Assembly: GCF_947494015.1 (NCBI RefSeq)
Contig: NZ_CANLTL010000010.1
Location: 100,641 to 164,640, forward strand
Length of the DNA: 64,000 nt
Direction: 5' to 3'
DNA from: an uncultured Cellulomonas sp.
GTDB taxonomy: Bacteria > Actinomycetota > Actinomycetes > Actinomycetales > Cellulomonadaceae
Under the pieces are notes generated by a model. It saw only the letters and a program-made list of their open reading frames with translations, was not told the DNA's origin and ran no database searches. Shown piece by piece: positions 51,492 to 61,065 of the stretch. A program made the translations under genes and the position numbers. Positions within the stretch are counted from its first letter, which is position 1; each line of letters starts with the position of its first letter.

Positions 51492-53663
51492 TCACTGCTG
51501 GTCCCCGGCCTTGCTGTCGGTGGGAGCGCCGGCCGCGTTCGACGTCGGCGCGTCGCCGCGCGCGGCGGCGATGGACTCACGGGCGGCCGCAGCCACGGCG
51601 TCGGCCGTGATCCCGAACTCCTCGTAGAGCTTCTCGTAGGCGGCCGACGCCCCGTAGTGCTCGAGCGACACGGTGCGGCCGGCGTCCCCGACGATGCGGT
51701 GCCATGACATGGCGATCCCCGCCTCGACCGAGACCCGGGCGCGCAGCGCGGTCGGGAGCACGGACTCGCGGTAGGCCTCGTCCTGCTCGGTGAACCACTC
51801 CTGGCACGGCATGGACACCACGCGGGTCGCGATTCCCTCGGCCTCGAGGGTCTCGCGCGCGGCGACCGCGAGCTGGACCTCCGACCCGGTGCCGATCAGG
51901 ACGACGTCGGGCTCGCCGTTGCTCGCGTCGAGCAGCACGTAGCCCCCGCGCGCGACCCCGTCGGCCGTCGCGTAGCCGTCCTCACCGCGCGGGAACGTGG
52001 GCACGTTCTGCCGGGTGAGGATGAGCGCGACCGGCTCGTCGAACCGCTCGAGGATGGACTTCCACGCCTGCGCGGTCTCGTTGGCGTCCGCCGGGCGCAC
52101 GACGGCCAGACCGGGGATCGCGCGGACGGCCGACAGGTGCTCGACCGGCTGGTGGGTCGGGCCGTCCTCGCCGAGGCCGATGGAGTCGTGCGTCCACACG
52201 TAGGTGACGCCGATCCCCATCAGCGAGGCCAGCCGGACGGCGCCGCGCATGTAGTCGCTGAAGGTGAAGAACGTGCCGCCGTAGGGCCGGGTCGGGCCGT
52301 GCAGGGCGATGCCCGACAGGATCGCGCCCATGGCGTGCTCGCGGATGCCGAAGTGCAGCGTGCGGCCGTACTCGTCACCGGCGAACTCGTGCGTCGACCG
52401 GTGCGCGGGGAGGAAGGACGGCTCGCCCTTCATGGTGGTGTTGTTCGAGCCGGCCAGGTCGGCGGAGCCGCCCCACAGCTCGGGCAGCACCGGGGCGAGC
52501 GCGGAGAGCACCTCACCGGACGCGGCGCGGGTGGCCACGGCCTTGCCGGCCGGGAAGGTCGGCAGGGCGTCCGTCCAGCCGTCGGGCAGCTCGCCGGCCT
52601 GGAGCCGGTCCAGCAGCGCGGCACGGTCGGGGTTGGCCTCACGCCACGCGGCGTACTTCGCGTCCCACTCCTGGCGGTACCCGCTCTGGCGCTCCGCGAC
52701 GGCGCGGGTGTGCGCGAGCACCTCGGGGTCGACGTCGAACGCCGTGTCGGGGTCGAAGCCGAGGACCTCCTTCAGGCCCTTGACCTCGTCGCCGCCCAGC
52801 TTGGAGCCGTGCGCGCCGTGGGTGTTCTGCTTGGACGGCGACGGCCAGGCGATGATCGTGCGCAGCCCGATGATCGACGGGCGGGTGGTCTCGGCGGCTG
52901 CGGCGTCGAAGGCGGCGTTCAGCGCCTCCACGTCCTCGTGGTACGGCGAGCCGTCGGACGTCTGGGTCCAGTCCACGAACTGGACGTGCCAGCCGTAGGC
53001 CTCGTACCGCTTCATGACGTCCTCGGTGAAGGCGATGTCGGTGTCGCCCTCGATCGAGATGTGGTTGTCGTCCCACAGGACGGTCAGGTTGCCCAGCTCC
53101 TGCGTGCCGGCGATGGACGACGCCTCGCTGGTGACGCCCTCCTGCAGGTCGCCGTCGGAGGCGATGACGTAGATCTGGTGGTCGAACGGGCTCTCGCCGG
53201 GGGCGGCCTCCGGGTCGAACAGGCCGCGCTCGCGCCGGGCGGCCATCGCCATCCCGACGGCGCTGGCCAGACCCTGGCCGAGCGGGCCGGTGGTGATCTC
53301 GACGCCCGTGGTGTGGCGGAACTCGGGGTGCCCCGGGGTCTTGGAGTCCCAGGTCCGCAGCGCCGCGATGTCCTCGATCTCCAGGCCGTAGCCGGCCAGG
53401 TACAGCTGGATGTACTGGGTCAGGCTCGAGTGGCCCGCGGACAGCACGAACCGGTCACGGCCCAGCCAGTGCGGCTGCGACGGATCCAGGTGCATCCGGT
53501 TCTGGTAGAGCAGGTAGGCCACGGGAGCCAGGCTGATCGCGGTGCCGGGATGGCCGTTGCCGACCTTCTCGACGGCGTCGGCCGCGAGGACGCGGACCGT
53601 GTCCACCGCCTTCCGGTCGAGATCGGACCACTGGAGCGGGACAGCCGGGTCGAACGCGTTCAC
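51492..53663 (-). CDS. tkt: Transketolase
   Basis: This 723-residue thiamine-diphosphate enzyme moves two-carbon units in the pentose-phosphate pathway. It has the [19 protein letters not shown] start, the ThDP motif [15 protein letters not shown] and [12 protein letters not shown], and the second-half motif [15 protein letters not shown]. It heads the minus-strand operon. GTG 53663 has an AGAGG ribosome site; the longer open frame upstream has no family match. The C-terminal 25 residues are Ala/Asp-rich. Confidence 0.96.
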   Translation of the reverse strand: MNAFDPAVPLQWSDLDRKAVDTVRVLAADAVEKVGNGHPGTAISLAPVAYLLYQNRMHLDPSQPHWLGRDRFVLSAGHSSLTQYIQLYLAGYGLEIEDIAALRTWDSKTPGHPEFRHTTGVEITTGPLGQGLASAVGMAMAARRERGLFDPEAAPGESPFDHQIYVIASDGDLQEGVTSEASSIAGTQELGNLTVLWDDNHISIEGDTDIAFTEDVMKRYEAYGWHVQFVDWTQTSDGSPYHEDVEALNAAFDAAAAETTRPSIIGLRTIIAWPSPSKQNTHGAHGSKLGGDEVKGLKEVLGFDPDTAFDVDPEVLAHTRAVAERQSGYRQEWDAKYAAWREANPDRAALLDRLQAGELPDGWTDALPTFPAGKAVATRAASGEVLSALAPVLPELWGGSADLAGSNNTTMKGEPSFLPAHRSTHEFAGDEYGRTLHFGIREHAMGAILSGIALHGPTRPYGGTFFTFSDYMRGAVRLASLMGIGVTYVWTHDSIGLGEDGPTHQPVEHLSAVRAIPGLAVVRPADANETAQAWKSILERFDEPVALILTRQNVPTFPRGEDGYATADGVARGGYVLLDASNGEPDVVLIGTGSEVQLAVAARETLEAEGIATRVVSMPCQEWFTEQDEAYRESVLPTALRARVSVEAGIAMSWHRIVGDAGRTVSLEHYGASAAYEKLYEEFGITADAVAAAARESIAAARGDAPTSNAAGAPTDSKAGDQQ

Positions 53664-54036
53664 CGAACCTCTTTCCTGCCCGGACACCTCGGTCCGGGAC
53701 GTCGCCTCGCGTGCGTCTGCGGCCGCACGCCACGGTGCAGCCGTCCACATCGAGACTAGCGACCCCGGCGGATCGCGGCCGGGTGGCCCGCAGAGCGGGA
53801 CGTGGCACCGGTGCAGCCCGCGGTTCACGTCGGCGATGACGGCGGCGATGGCGGCGGGTGGCGACGCTGCCGGACGGTCGCCGGGACCAAGATCACAGCC
53901 CCGCCCGGCGCGCGGGGGGCCACCGGAGGAGCGGGGGCCGTAGCATGACGGGGCAGCACGGTCGGTCACGCCGGCCGCCGCGGCCCCGGGTCACCCCGCC
54001 CGGCCGCCCGCCCCGAGGAACGGAAGATCGCAGCGC
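53664..54036. other. Divergent intergenic region between tkt and ctaB
   Basis: This 373-base region holds two divergent promoters and no gene. On minus, TAGTCT (complement of 53753-53758) is a candidate tkt -10, giving a leader of about 80 nt. A 7-bp hairpin CCCGGAC/GTCCGGG lies in that leader at 53679-53698. On plus, TAGCAT at 53941-53946 is a candidate ctaB -10. The part from 53840 to 53870 is GGCGGCGATG-like and slightly repetitive. Confidence 0.45.
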
Positions 54037-55038
54037 GTGCCCACTCCCAGCTCGGTCCCCATCGACAGGACGCCCGCGACGCGACCCCCGGCGACGTCGG
54101 GTCTGCCCGCCGGACGGCCCGTGTCCCCCCGGCAGCCCGTCGGCGGCCTCGCCCGGGCCCGTGCGGTCGCCGGCGCCTACGTGGCGCTGACCAAGCCGCG
54201 CATCATCGAGCTGCTGCTGGTGACCACGCTGCCGACGATGATCCTGGCCGCCGGCGGGTTCCCGCCGCTGGGGCTCGTGCTGGCGACCCTGGTCGGCGGT
54301 GCGGCCGCGGCCGGCTCGGCGAACGTCCTGAACTGCTACCTCGACCGTGACATCGACCGGCTCATGAACCGCACCAAGCGCCGGCCGCTGGTGACCGGCG
54401 AGGTGTCACCGCGCAACGCGCTCGTCTTCGGTCTCGTGCTGGGCGCGGTCTCCCTGGCGTGGTTCGCGCTCGTGGTCAACCCGGTGGCGGCGATGCTGAC
54501 CGCGGGCGCGATCGCCGTCTACGTCGTCGGCTACACCATGATCCTCAAGCGCCGCACTTCGCAGAACATCGTGTGGGGCGGGATCGCGGGTTGCATGCCG
54601 GTCCTCATCGGGTGGTCCGCCGTGACCGAGTCGGTGAGCTGGGCCGCCGTCGCGCTGTTCGGGGTCATCTTCTTCTGGACCCCGCCGCACTACTGGCCGC
54701 TGTCGATGAAGTTCCGCCAGGACTACGCCGCCGCCGGCGTGCCGATGCTCCCGGTCGTCGCCGGGGACCGCCGGGTCGCCACCGAGGTCGTCGCGTACGC
54801 GCTGGCGATGGTGGCCTGCTCCCTCGTGCTCGTCCCGCTGGCCTCGATGACGTGGGTCTACGCGGTCGCCGCGACGGCCCTGGGCGCGTGGTTCGTGGCC
54901 GGGTGCGTCGCGATGTACCGCCGCGCCCAGCGCCCGGGCACGGTCCGGCTCGGCGAGATGAAGCTGTTCCACCTGTCGATCACGTACCTGACGCTGCTCT
55001 TCCTCATGGTGGCGGTCGACCCCTTCCTGCCGTTCTAG
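54037..55038 (+). CDS. ctaB: Protoheme IX farnesyltransferase (heme O synthase)
   Basis: This 333-residue UbiA-family membrane enzyme adds a farnesyl group to heme B to make heme O for terminal oxidases. After a polar N-terminus of about 45 residues come nine predicted helices. The prenyl-diphosphate motif [20 protein letters not shown] and the second Asp-rich region are present. [19 protein letters not shown] is the usual first-helix phrase. Placement divergent from tkt is a conserved actinobacterial arrangement. GAGGAA and GGAAG upstream support GTG 54037. Confidence 0.94.
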   Translation: MPTPSSVPIDRTPATRPPATSGLPAGRPVSPRQPVGGLARARAVAGAYVALTKPRIIELLLVTTLPTMILAAGGFPPLGLVLATLVGGAAAAGSANVLNCYLDRDIDRLMNRTKRRPLVTGEVSPRNALVFGLVLGAVSLAWFALVVNPVAAMLTAGAIAVYVVGYTMILKRRTSQNIVWGGIAGCMPVLIGWSAVTESVSWAAVALFGVIFFWTPPHYWPLSMKFRQDYAAAGVPMLPVVAGDRRVATEVVAYALAMVACSLVLVPLASMTWVYAVAATALGAWFVAGCVAMYRRAQRPGTVRLGEMKLFHLSITYLTLLFLMVAVDPFLPF

Positions 55039-55049
55039 GGCCGGCCCGG

Positions 55050-55991
55050 GTGACCTCAGGCGGCCTGCCCGGCGTCGTGCAGGAGTACCTCGCCCACCTC
55101 ACCGTCGAGCGCGGGCTGTCGGTCAACACCCTGGGCGCGTACCGCCGCGACCTGGGCCGGTACGTCACCTACCTGGGCGCGCGTGGCCGCACGGCGCCGT
55201 CGGAGATCACCGAGGCCGACGTCGAGGACTTCGTGATCGCCCTGCGGACCGGGTCCGACGGCGGCGCACCGCTGTCGGCGTCGTCGGCCGCGCGCGCGGT
55301 GGTCGCGGTGCGCGGCTGGCACCGGTTCTGCGCCCTGGAGGGGATGGTCGGGTCGGACCCGGCCAGCACGGTGCGCCCGCCGGCCCAGCCGCGGCGGCTG
55401 CCGAAGGCGATCTCGACCGACGAGGTGGAGCGGCTGCTCGAGGCGGCCGGCGTCGGGGACGGTCCCGCGCCGTTGCGCGACCGCGCGATGCTCGAGCTCG
55501 TCTACTCGACCGGGGCGCGGATCTCCGAGACCGTCGGCCTCGACGTCGACGACGTCGACCTCACCCGGGGCCGCGCGGCCGTGCGGCTGCTGGGCAAGGG
55601 CGGCAAGGAGCGCGTGGTGCCGGTCGGCTCGTACGCGGTCGACGCCGTCGAGGCGTACCTGGTGCGTGCGCGGCCGGCCCTGGCGTCCGCCGGCCGCGGC
55701 ACCCCGGCGCTGTTCCTCAACACCCGTGGCGCCCGGCTCAGCCGGCAGAGCGCGTGGGCGGTGCTGCGCGCCGCGGCGGAGCGGGCCGGGCTCGCCGGTG
55801 CGGCGCACATCTCCCCGCACACGCTGCGGCACTCGTTCGCGACCCACCTGCTCGCCGGCGGCGCCGACGTCCGGGTCGTGCAGGAGCTGCTCGGCCACGC
55901 CTCGGTCACGACCACGCAGCTGTACACGCTGGTCACGCCGGACACGTTGCGCGAGGTCTACGCCGCGGCGCACCCGCGGGCGCTGCACTGA
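55050..55991 (+). CDS. xerD: Site-specific tyrosine recombinase XerD
   Basis: This 313-residue recombinase resolves chromosome dimers at dif with XerC. The N-terminal SAM-like core-binding domain spans about residues 5-100. The catalytic domain shows Arg157 in YSTGARISE, Lys183 in [12 protein letters not shown], His257 and Arg260 in HTLRHSF, His283 in [10 protein letters not shown], and nucleophile Tyr292 in TQLYT. The full set of residues and the neighbours (parA, scpA, scpB) mark it as the chromosomal XerD, not a phage integrase. It follows ctaB after 11 bases. Confidence 0.93.
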   Translation: MTSGGLPGVVQEYLAHLTVERGLSVNTLGAYRRDLGRYVTYLGARGRTAPSEITEADVEDFVIALRTGSDGGAPLSASSAARAVVAVRGWHRFCALEGMVGSDPASTVRPPAQPRRLPKAISTDEVERLLEAAGVGDGPAPLRDRAMLELVYSTGARISETVGLDVDDVDLTRGRAAVRLLGKGGKERVVPVGSYAVDAVEAYLVRARPALASAGRGTPALFLNTRGARLSRQSAWAVLRAAAERAGLAGAAHISPHTLRHSFATHLLAGGADVRVVQELLGHASVTTTQLYTLVTPDTLREVYAAAHPRALH

Positions 55992-56091
55992 GCCCGTCAC
56001 CAGCCCGTCACCAGCCCGCCACCAGCCGGCTCCGGTCGGCTCCGGTCGGCCGGCGGATGGCGGCCCGCCACCCGCCGGCCCGCCACCCGCC
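55991..56091. repeat. Cluster of three short tandem repeats between xerD and parA
   Basis: First, an 11-bp unit (AGCCCGTCACC) occurs three times at 55991-56023, the third with one change. Second, TCCGGTCGGC occurs twice at 56031-56050. Third, GGCCCGCCACCCGCC occurs twice at 56062-56091. The first copy overlaps the xerD stop. Confidence 0.85.
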
Positions 56092-56145
56092 GGCGTGGGT
56101 CACCCGCTGCACCGGGCGGCGCACGAGCGGTCCGGACCCCTGCGG

Positions 56146-56151
56146 TAGGTT
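56146..56151 (+). promoter_or_regulatory. -10 box of parA, leaderless arrangement
   Basis: TAGGTT ends six bases before GTG 56158. The sequence and spacing closely match the boxes of polA and the osmC-like gene. It would drive the parA-scpA-scpB-rluB-tyrA-cmk run. Confidence 0.6.
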
Positions 56152-56157
56152 GGGCGG

Positions 56158-57045
56158 GTGACCAGCCAGGCCCCCTCCGGATCGTCCACCAGCACGGACG
56201 CCCCCGCTCTGGACCCCGTGGGTCGCCCGCTCCCCGACTTCCCGGTGCCGCCGCCGCTGGCCTCGCACGGCCCCGCGCGGGTGATCGCGATGTGCAACCA
56301 GAAGGGTGGCGTCGGCAAGACGACGACCACCATCAACCTGGGTGCGGCGCTGGCCGAGATCGGCCGCCGCGTGCTGGTCGTCGACTTCGACCCGCAGGGT
56401 GCGGCGTCGGTGGGCCTGGGCACGAGCCCGCACGAGCTCGACCTGACGGTCTACAACCTCATGATGGAGCGGAACGCGGACATCCGGCAGGTGCTGCGCA
56501 CCACGGAGATCGAGAACCTCGACCTGCTCCCGGCCAACATCGACCTGTCGGCGGCCGAGGTGCAGCTGGTCGGTGAGGTCGCGCGCGAGTCCGTGCTGTC
56601 CCGGGTGCTGCGGCCGGTGCTCGACGAGTACGACGTCGTCCTGGTCGACTGCCAGCCGTCGCTGGGGCTGCTCACCGTGAACGCGCTCACGGCCGCGCAC
56701 GGCGTGCTCATCCCGCTCGAGTGCGAGTTCTTCGCGCTGCGCGGGGTCGCGCTGCTGGTCGAGACGATCGAGAAGGTGCGCGACCGGCTCAACCCGCGCC
56801 TGGAGGTCGATGGCATCCTCGCCACGATGTACGACTCGCGGACCCTGCACTCCCGGGAGGTCATCACCCGCGTGCACGAGGCGTTCGGCGACACGCTGCT
56901 GCAGACCGTGATCGGCCGGACCGTGAAGTTCCCCGACGCCTCCGTGGCCGCCGAGCCGATCACGTCCTACGCGCCCAACCACCCCGGCGCGGCCGCGTAC
57001 CGCCAGCTGGCCCGAGAGCTCGTCGCCCGTGGCGACGCCGCCTAG
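56158..57045 (+). CDS. ParA-family ATPase (Soj-like)
   Basis: This 295-residue deviant Walker ATPase has a polar N-terminal extension of about 40 residues, then IAMCNQKGGVGKTTTTINLG with the signature lysine Lys49 and the P-loop Lys54, VVDFDPQGAAS and the switch region VDCQPSLGLLTVNAL. It is encoded beside scpA and scpB rather than with parB at the origin, an arrangement common in actinobacteria. It is probably a second ParA with a segregation or positioning role. Its end overlaps scpA by 17 bases. Confidence 0.9.
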   Translation: MTSQAPSGSSTSTDAPALDPVGRPLPDFPVPPPLASHGPARVIAMCNQKGGVGKTTTTINLGAALAEIGRRVLVVDFDPQGAASVGLGTSPHELDLTVYNLMMERNADIRQVLRTTEIENLDLLPANIDLSAAEVQLVGEVARESVLSRVLRPVLDEYDVVLVDCQPSLGLLTVNALTAAHGVLIPLECEFFALRGVALLVETIEKVRDRLNPRLEVDGILATMYDSRTLHSREVITRVHEAFGDTLLQTVIGRTVKFPDASVAAEPITSYAPNHPGAAAYRQLARELVARGDAA

Positions 57046-57913
57046 GGCGGCCGGCCGCACCGCCGACCGCGTCGCCGTCCCGGCACCGGGGACCGAGCCC
57101 GACGGCTCCCGGACACCCCAGTTCCGGGTCCACCTGACGAACTTCACCGGGCCGTTCGACCTGCTGCTCGGCCTGATCGCCAAGCACCAGCTCGACATCA
57201 CCGAGGTCGCGCTCGCGCAGGTGACCGACGAGTTCATCGCGCACATCCGGGCCGCCGAGGCCGGCGGCACGGGGACCTGGGACCTGGGCCAGGCCAGCGA
57301 GTTCCTCGTGGTGGCCGCGACCCTGCTGGACCTCAAGGCCGCGCGGCTGCTGCCGGCGGGTGAGGTGGAGGACGCCGAGGACCTCGAGCTGCTCGAGGCG
57401 CGCGACCTGCTCTTCGCCCGGCTCCTGCAGTACCGGGCGTACAAGCAGGTCGCCGCGGGCATCGCCGAGCGGCTGGAGACCGAGGGCCGGCGGTTCCCGC
57501 GCACGGTCCAGCTCGAGCCGCGGTTCGCGGCGCTGCTGCCCGAGCTCGTCTGGCGGATCGGGCCGCACGAGCTGGCCGCGATGGCGGCGCGCGCGCTCGC
57601 GCCCCGCGCCGGACCGCCGTCGGTCGACGTCAGCCACCTGCACGCCCCGCCGGTGTCCGTGCGCGAGCAGGCCGCGCTGCTGGTGGACCGGCTGCGCCGC
57701 GGCGGCGCCTCCTCGTTCCGCGCCCTGGTGGCCGACGCCGGGTCGACCGCGGTCGTCGTGGTGCGCTTCCTCGCGCTGCTCGAGCTGTTCCGGGAGGGTG
57801 CGGTGGCCTTCGACCAGGTCACGCCGCTGGGCGAGCTCACCGTACGGTGGACCGGCGCCGACGACGGGGACGTCACGGTGTCCGACGACTTCGACGAGGA
57901 GGACCACGCGTGA
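57029..57913 (+). CDS. scpA: Segregation and condensation protein A
   Basis: This 294-residue kleisin joins the SMC heads. The N-terminal phrase FRVHLTNFTGPFDLLLGLIAKHQLDIT is given as shorter parts FTGPFDLLLGL and KHQLDIT; EFLVVAATLLDLKAARLLP follows and the C-terminal winged helix is LLELFREGAVAFDQ. GTG 57029 lies inside the parA gene, giving a 17-bp overlap. The stop overlaps scpB as GTGA. The SMC gene itself is outside the window. Confidence 0.93.
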   Translation: MATPPRAAGRTADRVAVPAPGTEPDGSRTPQFRVHLTNFTGPFDLLLGLIAKHQLDITEVALAQVTDEFIAHIRAAEAGGTGTWDLGQASEFLVVAATLLDLKAARLLPAGEVEDAEDLELLEARDLLFARLLQYRAYKQVAAGIAERLETEGRRFPRTVQLEPRFAALLPELVWRIGPHELAAMAARALAPRAGPPSVDVSHLHAPPVSVREQAALLVDRLRRGGASSFRALVADAGSTAVVVVRFLALLELFREGAVAFDQVTPLGELTVRWTGADDGDVTVSDDFDEEDHA

Positions 57914-58593
57914 GCGGCACCGACGGCAGTACGGACGTCACCCCGGATGTCGGTGGCGCCGCCGGCCCCGAGGTGCCGCCCGACGTCGCCGTGGACGAGC
58001 TCGCGTTCGACGTCACGGCCCTGCCGGGCGGTGCGCTCTCGGTGCTCGAGGCGGTGCTCATGGTCGCCGACGAGCCCATCCCCGCGGTCCGGCTGGCGAC
58101 GGTCCTGGCGCTGCCCACCGGGGAGGTCGAGCGGCTGCTGGCCGAGCTCGCCGAGGAGTACCGCGGCGCAGCCGGCGGTCGGCCGCGCGGGTTCGAGCTG
58201 CGGTCCGTCAGCGGGGGGTGGCGCATCTACACCGCGCCGGCGTACGCCGACGTGGTCGGCCGGTTCGTCGTGGACGGCCAGAGCGCCCGGCTCACCCAGG
58301 CCGCCCTGGAGACCCTGGCCGTCATGGCCTACCGCCAGCCGGTGACCCGCGGGCAGGTCTCGGCCGTCCGCGGGGTGAACGTGGACGGGGTCGTGCGCAC
58401 CCTCTCGGCGCGCGGGCTGGTCGCCGAGATCGGCACCGACCCGTCCAGTGGTGCGGTGCTGTACGGCACCACGGGATACTTCCTGGAACGGATGGGCCTC
58501 GGGTCGCTCGACGACCTCCCCCCGCTCGCGCCCTACCTTCCCGACATGGACTCCTTCGACGGGGTCGACGACGCAGCAGGAGAACCCCAGTGA
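57910..58593 (+). CDS. scpB: Segregation and condensation protein B
   Basis: This 227-residue protein has two winged-helix domains that bind ScpA as a dimer and complete the SMC condensin. The first domain starts LSVLEAVLMVADEPIPAVRL, and the second has ALETLAVMAYRQPVTRGQVS and VRTLSARGLV. Residues 1-40 are an acidic, flexible lead. Both ends overlap neighbouring genes by GTGA, so it is translationally coupled to scpA and rluB. Confidence 0.94.
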   Translation: MSGTDGSTDVTPDVGGAAGPEVPPDVAVDELAFDVTALPGGALSVLEAVLMVADEPIPAVRLATVLALPTGEVERLLAELAEEYRGAAGGRPRGFELRSVSGGWRIYTAPAYADVVGRFVVDGQSARLTQAALETLAVMAYRQPVTRGQVSAVRGVNVDGVVRTLSARGLVAEIGTDPSSGAVLYGTTGYFLERMGLGSLDDLPPLAPYLPDMDSFDGVDDAAGEPQ

Positions 58594-59933
58594 GCACCAG
58601 TTCAGGCGCCGACAGGCCCGCACGCGGCCAGCGCGGCACCGGCCGTCCCACCCAGGGCTCCGGAGGTCCGCGCTCGGGCGCCCCGCGCACCGGTGGCGCC
58701 CGGTCCGGCGGGGAGCGGTCGGGCGCCGACCGGTCCGGTGGAGCCGGGTACGGCGGGGGCAGGGCCAGTGGAGCCGGGTACGGCGGGGGCGGGCCCGGTG
58801 GAGCCGGCTACGGCGCGGAGCGCTCCGGTGCTGGCGGCGGTGGCCGCGCCGGCCGGTCGCGCGGCGCCGACGACCGGCAGGCCTCGTCGCGCGCGGACCG
58901 CGACCGGTCGGGCAGCGGCCGCCCCGCGGCCGCGCCGGGCCGTCCCTCCTTCGAGGCCGAGCGCGCCTACGCCGAGCGTCAGGGCCGGGGCGCCCGTCCC
59001 GGGTCGCCCGCGTCGGGTCGCAGCGGGTCACCGGCCCGGGGCACGGGGTCGCCGGCCCGGGGCGCCGGGTCGTCGTCCCGCGCGGGCGGTCCCTCGGGCG
59101 GGGCACCGCGCTCCGGGACCGGGCGGCCGGGTGCGGCGTGGCCGCCGGCCCGCCGGCCGGGGGGGCGCCGCCCGCAGCCCGCGCAGGACCTGCCGGACGT
59201 CCACGTCGAGGGCGGCGTGCGCCTGCAGAAGGTGCTCGCGACGGCCGGCCTGGGGTCCCGCCGCGCGTGCGAGGAGCTCATCACCGCCGGTCGGGTCACG
59301 GTCGACGACATCCCGGTGACCGAGCTCGGCGTCCGGGTCGACCCGCAGACCGCCGCCATCCACGTCGACGGCATGCGGGTCCAGCTCGACGCCTCGCTCA
59401 TCACGCTCGCGTTGAACAAGCCGCTCGGCGTGGTCTCGACCATGCACGACCCCGAGGGCCGGCCCTCGCTGGCGCAGTTCGTCGCGCACCGCGAGGAGCG
59501 GCTGTTCCACGTCGGGCGCCTCGACGCCGAGACCGAGGGGCTGATCCTGCTGACCAACGACGGCGAGCTGGCCAACCGGCTCGCACACCCGTCGCACGAG
59601 GTCGCCAAGACCTACCTCGCGCACGTCGAGGGTCGCGTCGGCCCGCACATCGGGCAGCAGATGCTGCGCGGGATCGAGCTCGAGGACGGCGTCGCCAAGG
59701 TCGACCGGTACCGGGTCGTCGACTCCACACCGCAGGCGGCGCTCGTCGAGATCGTGCTGCACGAGGGCCGCAACCGGATCGTCCGGCGGCTGTTCGACGC
59801 CGTGGGCCACCCCGTCGACCGCCTCGTGCGGACCCAGATCGGCCCCATCCGGCTCGGCGACCTCAAGCCCGGCAAGACCCGCGTGCTGAGCAAGCCCGAG
59901 GTCGGCAGCCTGATGACCCAGGTGGGCATGTGA
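58590..59933 (+). CDS. rluB: Pseudouridine synthase RluB family with long disordered N-terminus
   Basis: The enzyme part (about residues 205-447) has an S4 RNA-binding domain (VRLQKVLATAGLGSRRACEE) and the RsuA/RluB catalytic domain with Asp312 in VGRLDAETEGLILLTNDG. It converts a uridine of 23S rRNA to pseudouridine. The first 203 residues are Gly/Arg/Ser/Pro-rich and disordered, with repeats such as SGGAGYGGG encoded by a 30-bp DNA repeat. The usual RluB has a much shorter lead. GTG 58590 overlaps scpB and has AGGAG eight bases ahead. Confidence 0.9.
   Translation: MSTSSGADRPARGQRGTGRPTQGSGGPRSGAPRTGGARSGGERSGADRSGGAGYGGGRASGAGYGGGGPGGAGYGAERSGAGGGGRAGRSRGADDRQASSRADRDRSGSGRPAAAPGRPSFEAERAYAERQGRGARPGSPASGRSGSPARGTGSPARGAGSSSRAGGPSGGAPRSGTGRPGAAWPPARRPGGRRPQPAQDLPDVHVEGGVRLQKVLATAGLGSRRACEELITAGRVTVDDIPVTELGVRVDPQTAAIHVDGMRVQLDASLITLALNKPLGVVSTMHDPEGRPSLAQFVAHREERLFHVGRLDAETEGLILLTNDGELANRLAHPSHEVAKTYLAHVEGRVGPHIGQQMLRGIELEDGVAKVDRYRVVDSTPQAALVEIVLHEGRNRIVRRLFDAVGHPVDRLVRTQIGPIRLGDLKPGKTRVLSKPEVGSLMTQVGM
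58741..58820 (+). repeat. 30-bp coding repeat within rluB
   Basis: Units of 30 bp at 58741-58770 and 58771-58800 differ by a few bases, and a partial third follows at 58801-58820. They encode a repeated GAGYGGG-type decapeptide in the disordered N-terminus. Confidence 0.8.
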
Positions 59934-61051
59934 CGGACCCGTCCGGCGCACCGGTGGCCACCCGCGGCCCGGTGCGCGTCGTGGGCACGGGCCTGCTCGG
60001 CACGAGCATCGGCCTGTCCCTGGCGACCCGGGGCGTGGACGTCGTCCTGCACGACGCGTCGCGCACCGCGCTCGCGCTGGCCCGGGACCTCGGAGCCGGC
60101 CGCACGCCCGCGCCGGACGACGCGCCCGTGCGGCTCGTCGTCGTCGCGGTCCCGCCGGACATCACGGCCGACGTCGTGCTGGCCGAGCTCGCCGCGCACC
60201 CGGGCGCCGTGGTGACCGACGTCGCCAGCGTCAAGGTCTACGTCCTCGACGAGCTCCACGCGGCGGGCGCGGACCTCACCCGCTACGTCGGGTCGCACCC
60301 CATGGCCGGGCGCGAGCTCGCCGGACCCGTCGCGGCCCTGCCGGACCTGTTCGTCGGGCGCCCCTGGGTCATCGCCGAGCCGGCGGAGCACGACGCGCTG
60401 CTGGCCGTGCGGACGCTGGCCACCGACCTCGGCGCGGTGCCGGTCACCATGACCGCCGCGGAGCACGACGCCGCGATGGCGCTCGTCTCGCACGTGCCGC
60501 AGGTCGCCGCGAGCCTGGTCGCGGGACGGCTCACCAGCGCGTCGGAGGCGGCGCTCGCCCTGGCCGGGCAGGGCGTGCGCGACGTGACGCGGATCGCGGC
60601 CAGCAACCCGCGGCTGTGGACGTCGATCCTGGCGGCGAACGCCGGGCCGGTCCGGGACGTGCTGGTCGGCCTGCGGGCGGACCTGGACGCGGTGATCGAC
60701 GCGCTCGCGCTCGCCGACCGGGCGACCGGTCCGGAGACGGTCGCGCCCGGTTCGCTCGCCGCGGTGCACGCCGCGATCGCGCACGGCAACTCCGGCGTCG
60801 CCCGGATCCCGGGCAAGCACGGCGGGGCACGCCGGGAGTACCGGGTGCTGACGGTGCTGGTCCCGGACGCACCCGGCGAGCTCGCGCGACTGCTGACCGA
60901 CGTCGGGCACGCCGGGGTGAACCTGGAGGACCTGCGCATGGAGCACTCCCCGCGTCACCCGATGGGCATGGCGGCGATGTCCGTCGTGCCCGACCGGGCC
61001 GAGCACCTGGAACGAGAGCTGGCCGCCCGAGGATGGCGGCTCGCGAGCTGA
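59930..61051 (+). CDS. tyrA: Prephenate dehydrogenase
   Basis: This 373-residue NAD(P)-dependent enzyme makes 4-hydroxyphenylpyruvate for tyrosine. The Rossmann start is VRVVGTGLLGTSIGLSLA, followed by the catalytic segment YVGSHPMAGRELAG and VSHVPQVAASLVAG. The last 75 residues form an ACT-like domain (LTVLVPDAPGELARLL, NLEDLRMEHS) that usually gives feedback control by tyrosine. Coupled to rluB by GTGA and followed by cmk, as in many actinobacteria. Confidence 0.92.
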   Translation: MTDPSGAPVATRGPVRVVGTGLLGTSIGLSLATRGVDVVLHDASRTALALARDLGAGRTPAPDDAPVRLVVVAVPPDITADVVLAELAAHPGAVVTDVASVKVYVLDELHAAGADLTRYVGSHPMAGRELAGPVAALPDLFVGRPWVIAEPAEHDALLAVRTLATDLGAVPVTMTAAEHDAAMALVSHVPQVAASLVAGRLTSASEAALALAGQGVRDVTRIAASNPRLWTSILAANAGPVRDVLVGLRADLDAVIDALALADRATGPETVAPGSLAAVHAAIAHGNSGVARIPGKHGGARREYRVLTVLVPDAPGELARLLTDVGHAGVNLEDLRMEHSPRHPMGMAAMSVVPDRAEHLERELAARGWRLAS

Positions 61052-61065
61052 TGGAGGACACCCAC

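Noticed and set aside
53840..53880. GGCGGCGATG-like repeats before ctaB as a regulatory repeat.
   Set aside because: The similarity is short and explained by simple GC-rich composition.
55050..55991. The tyrosine recombinase as an integrase of a mobile element.
   Set aside because: It has XerD length and motifs and sits in a conserved chromosome-segregation block, with no attachment-site repeats or phage genes around it.
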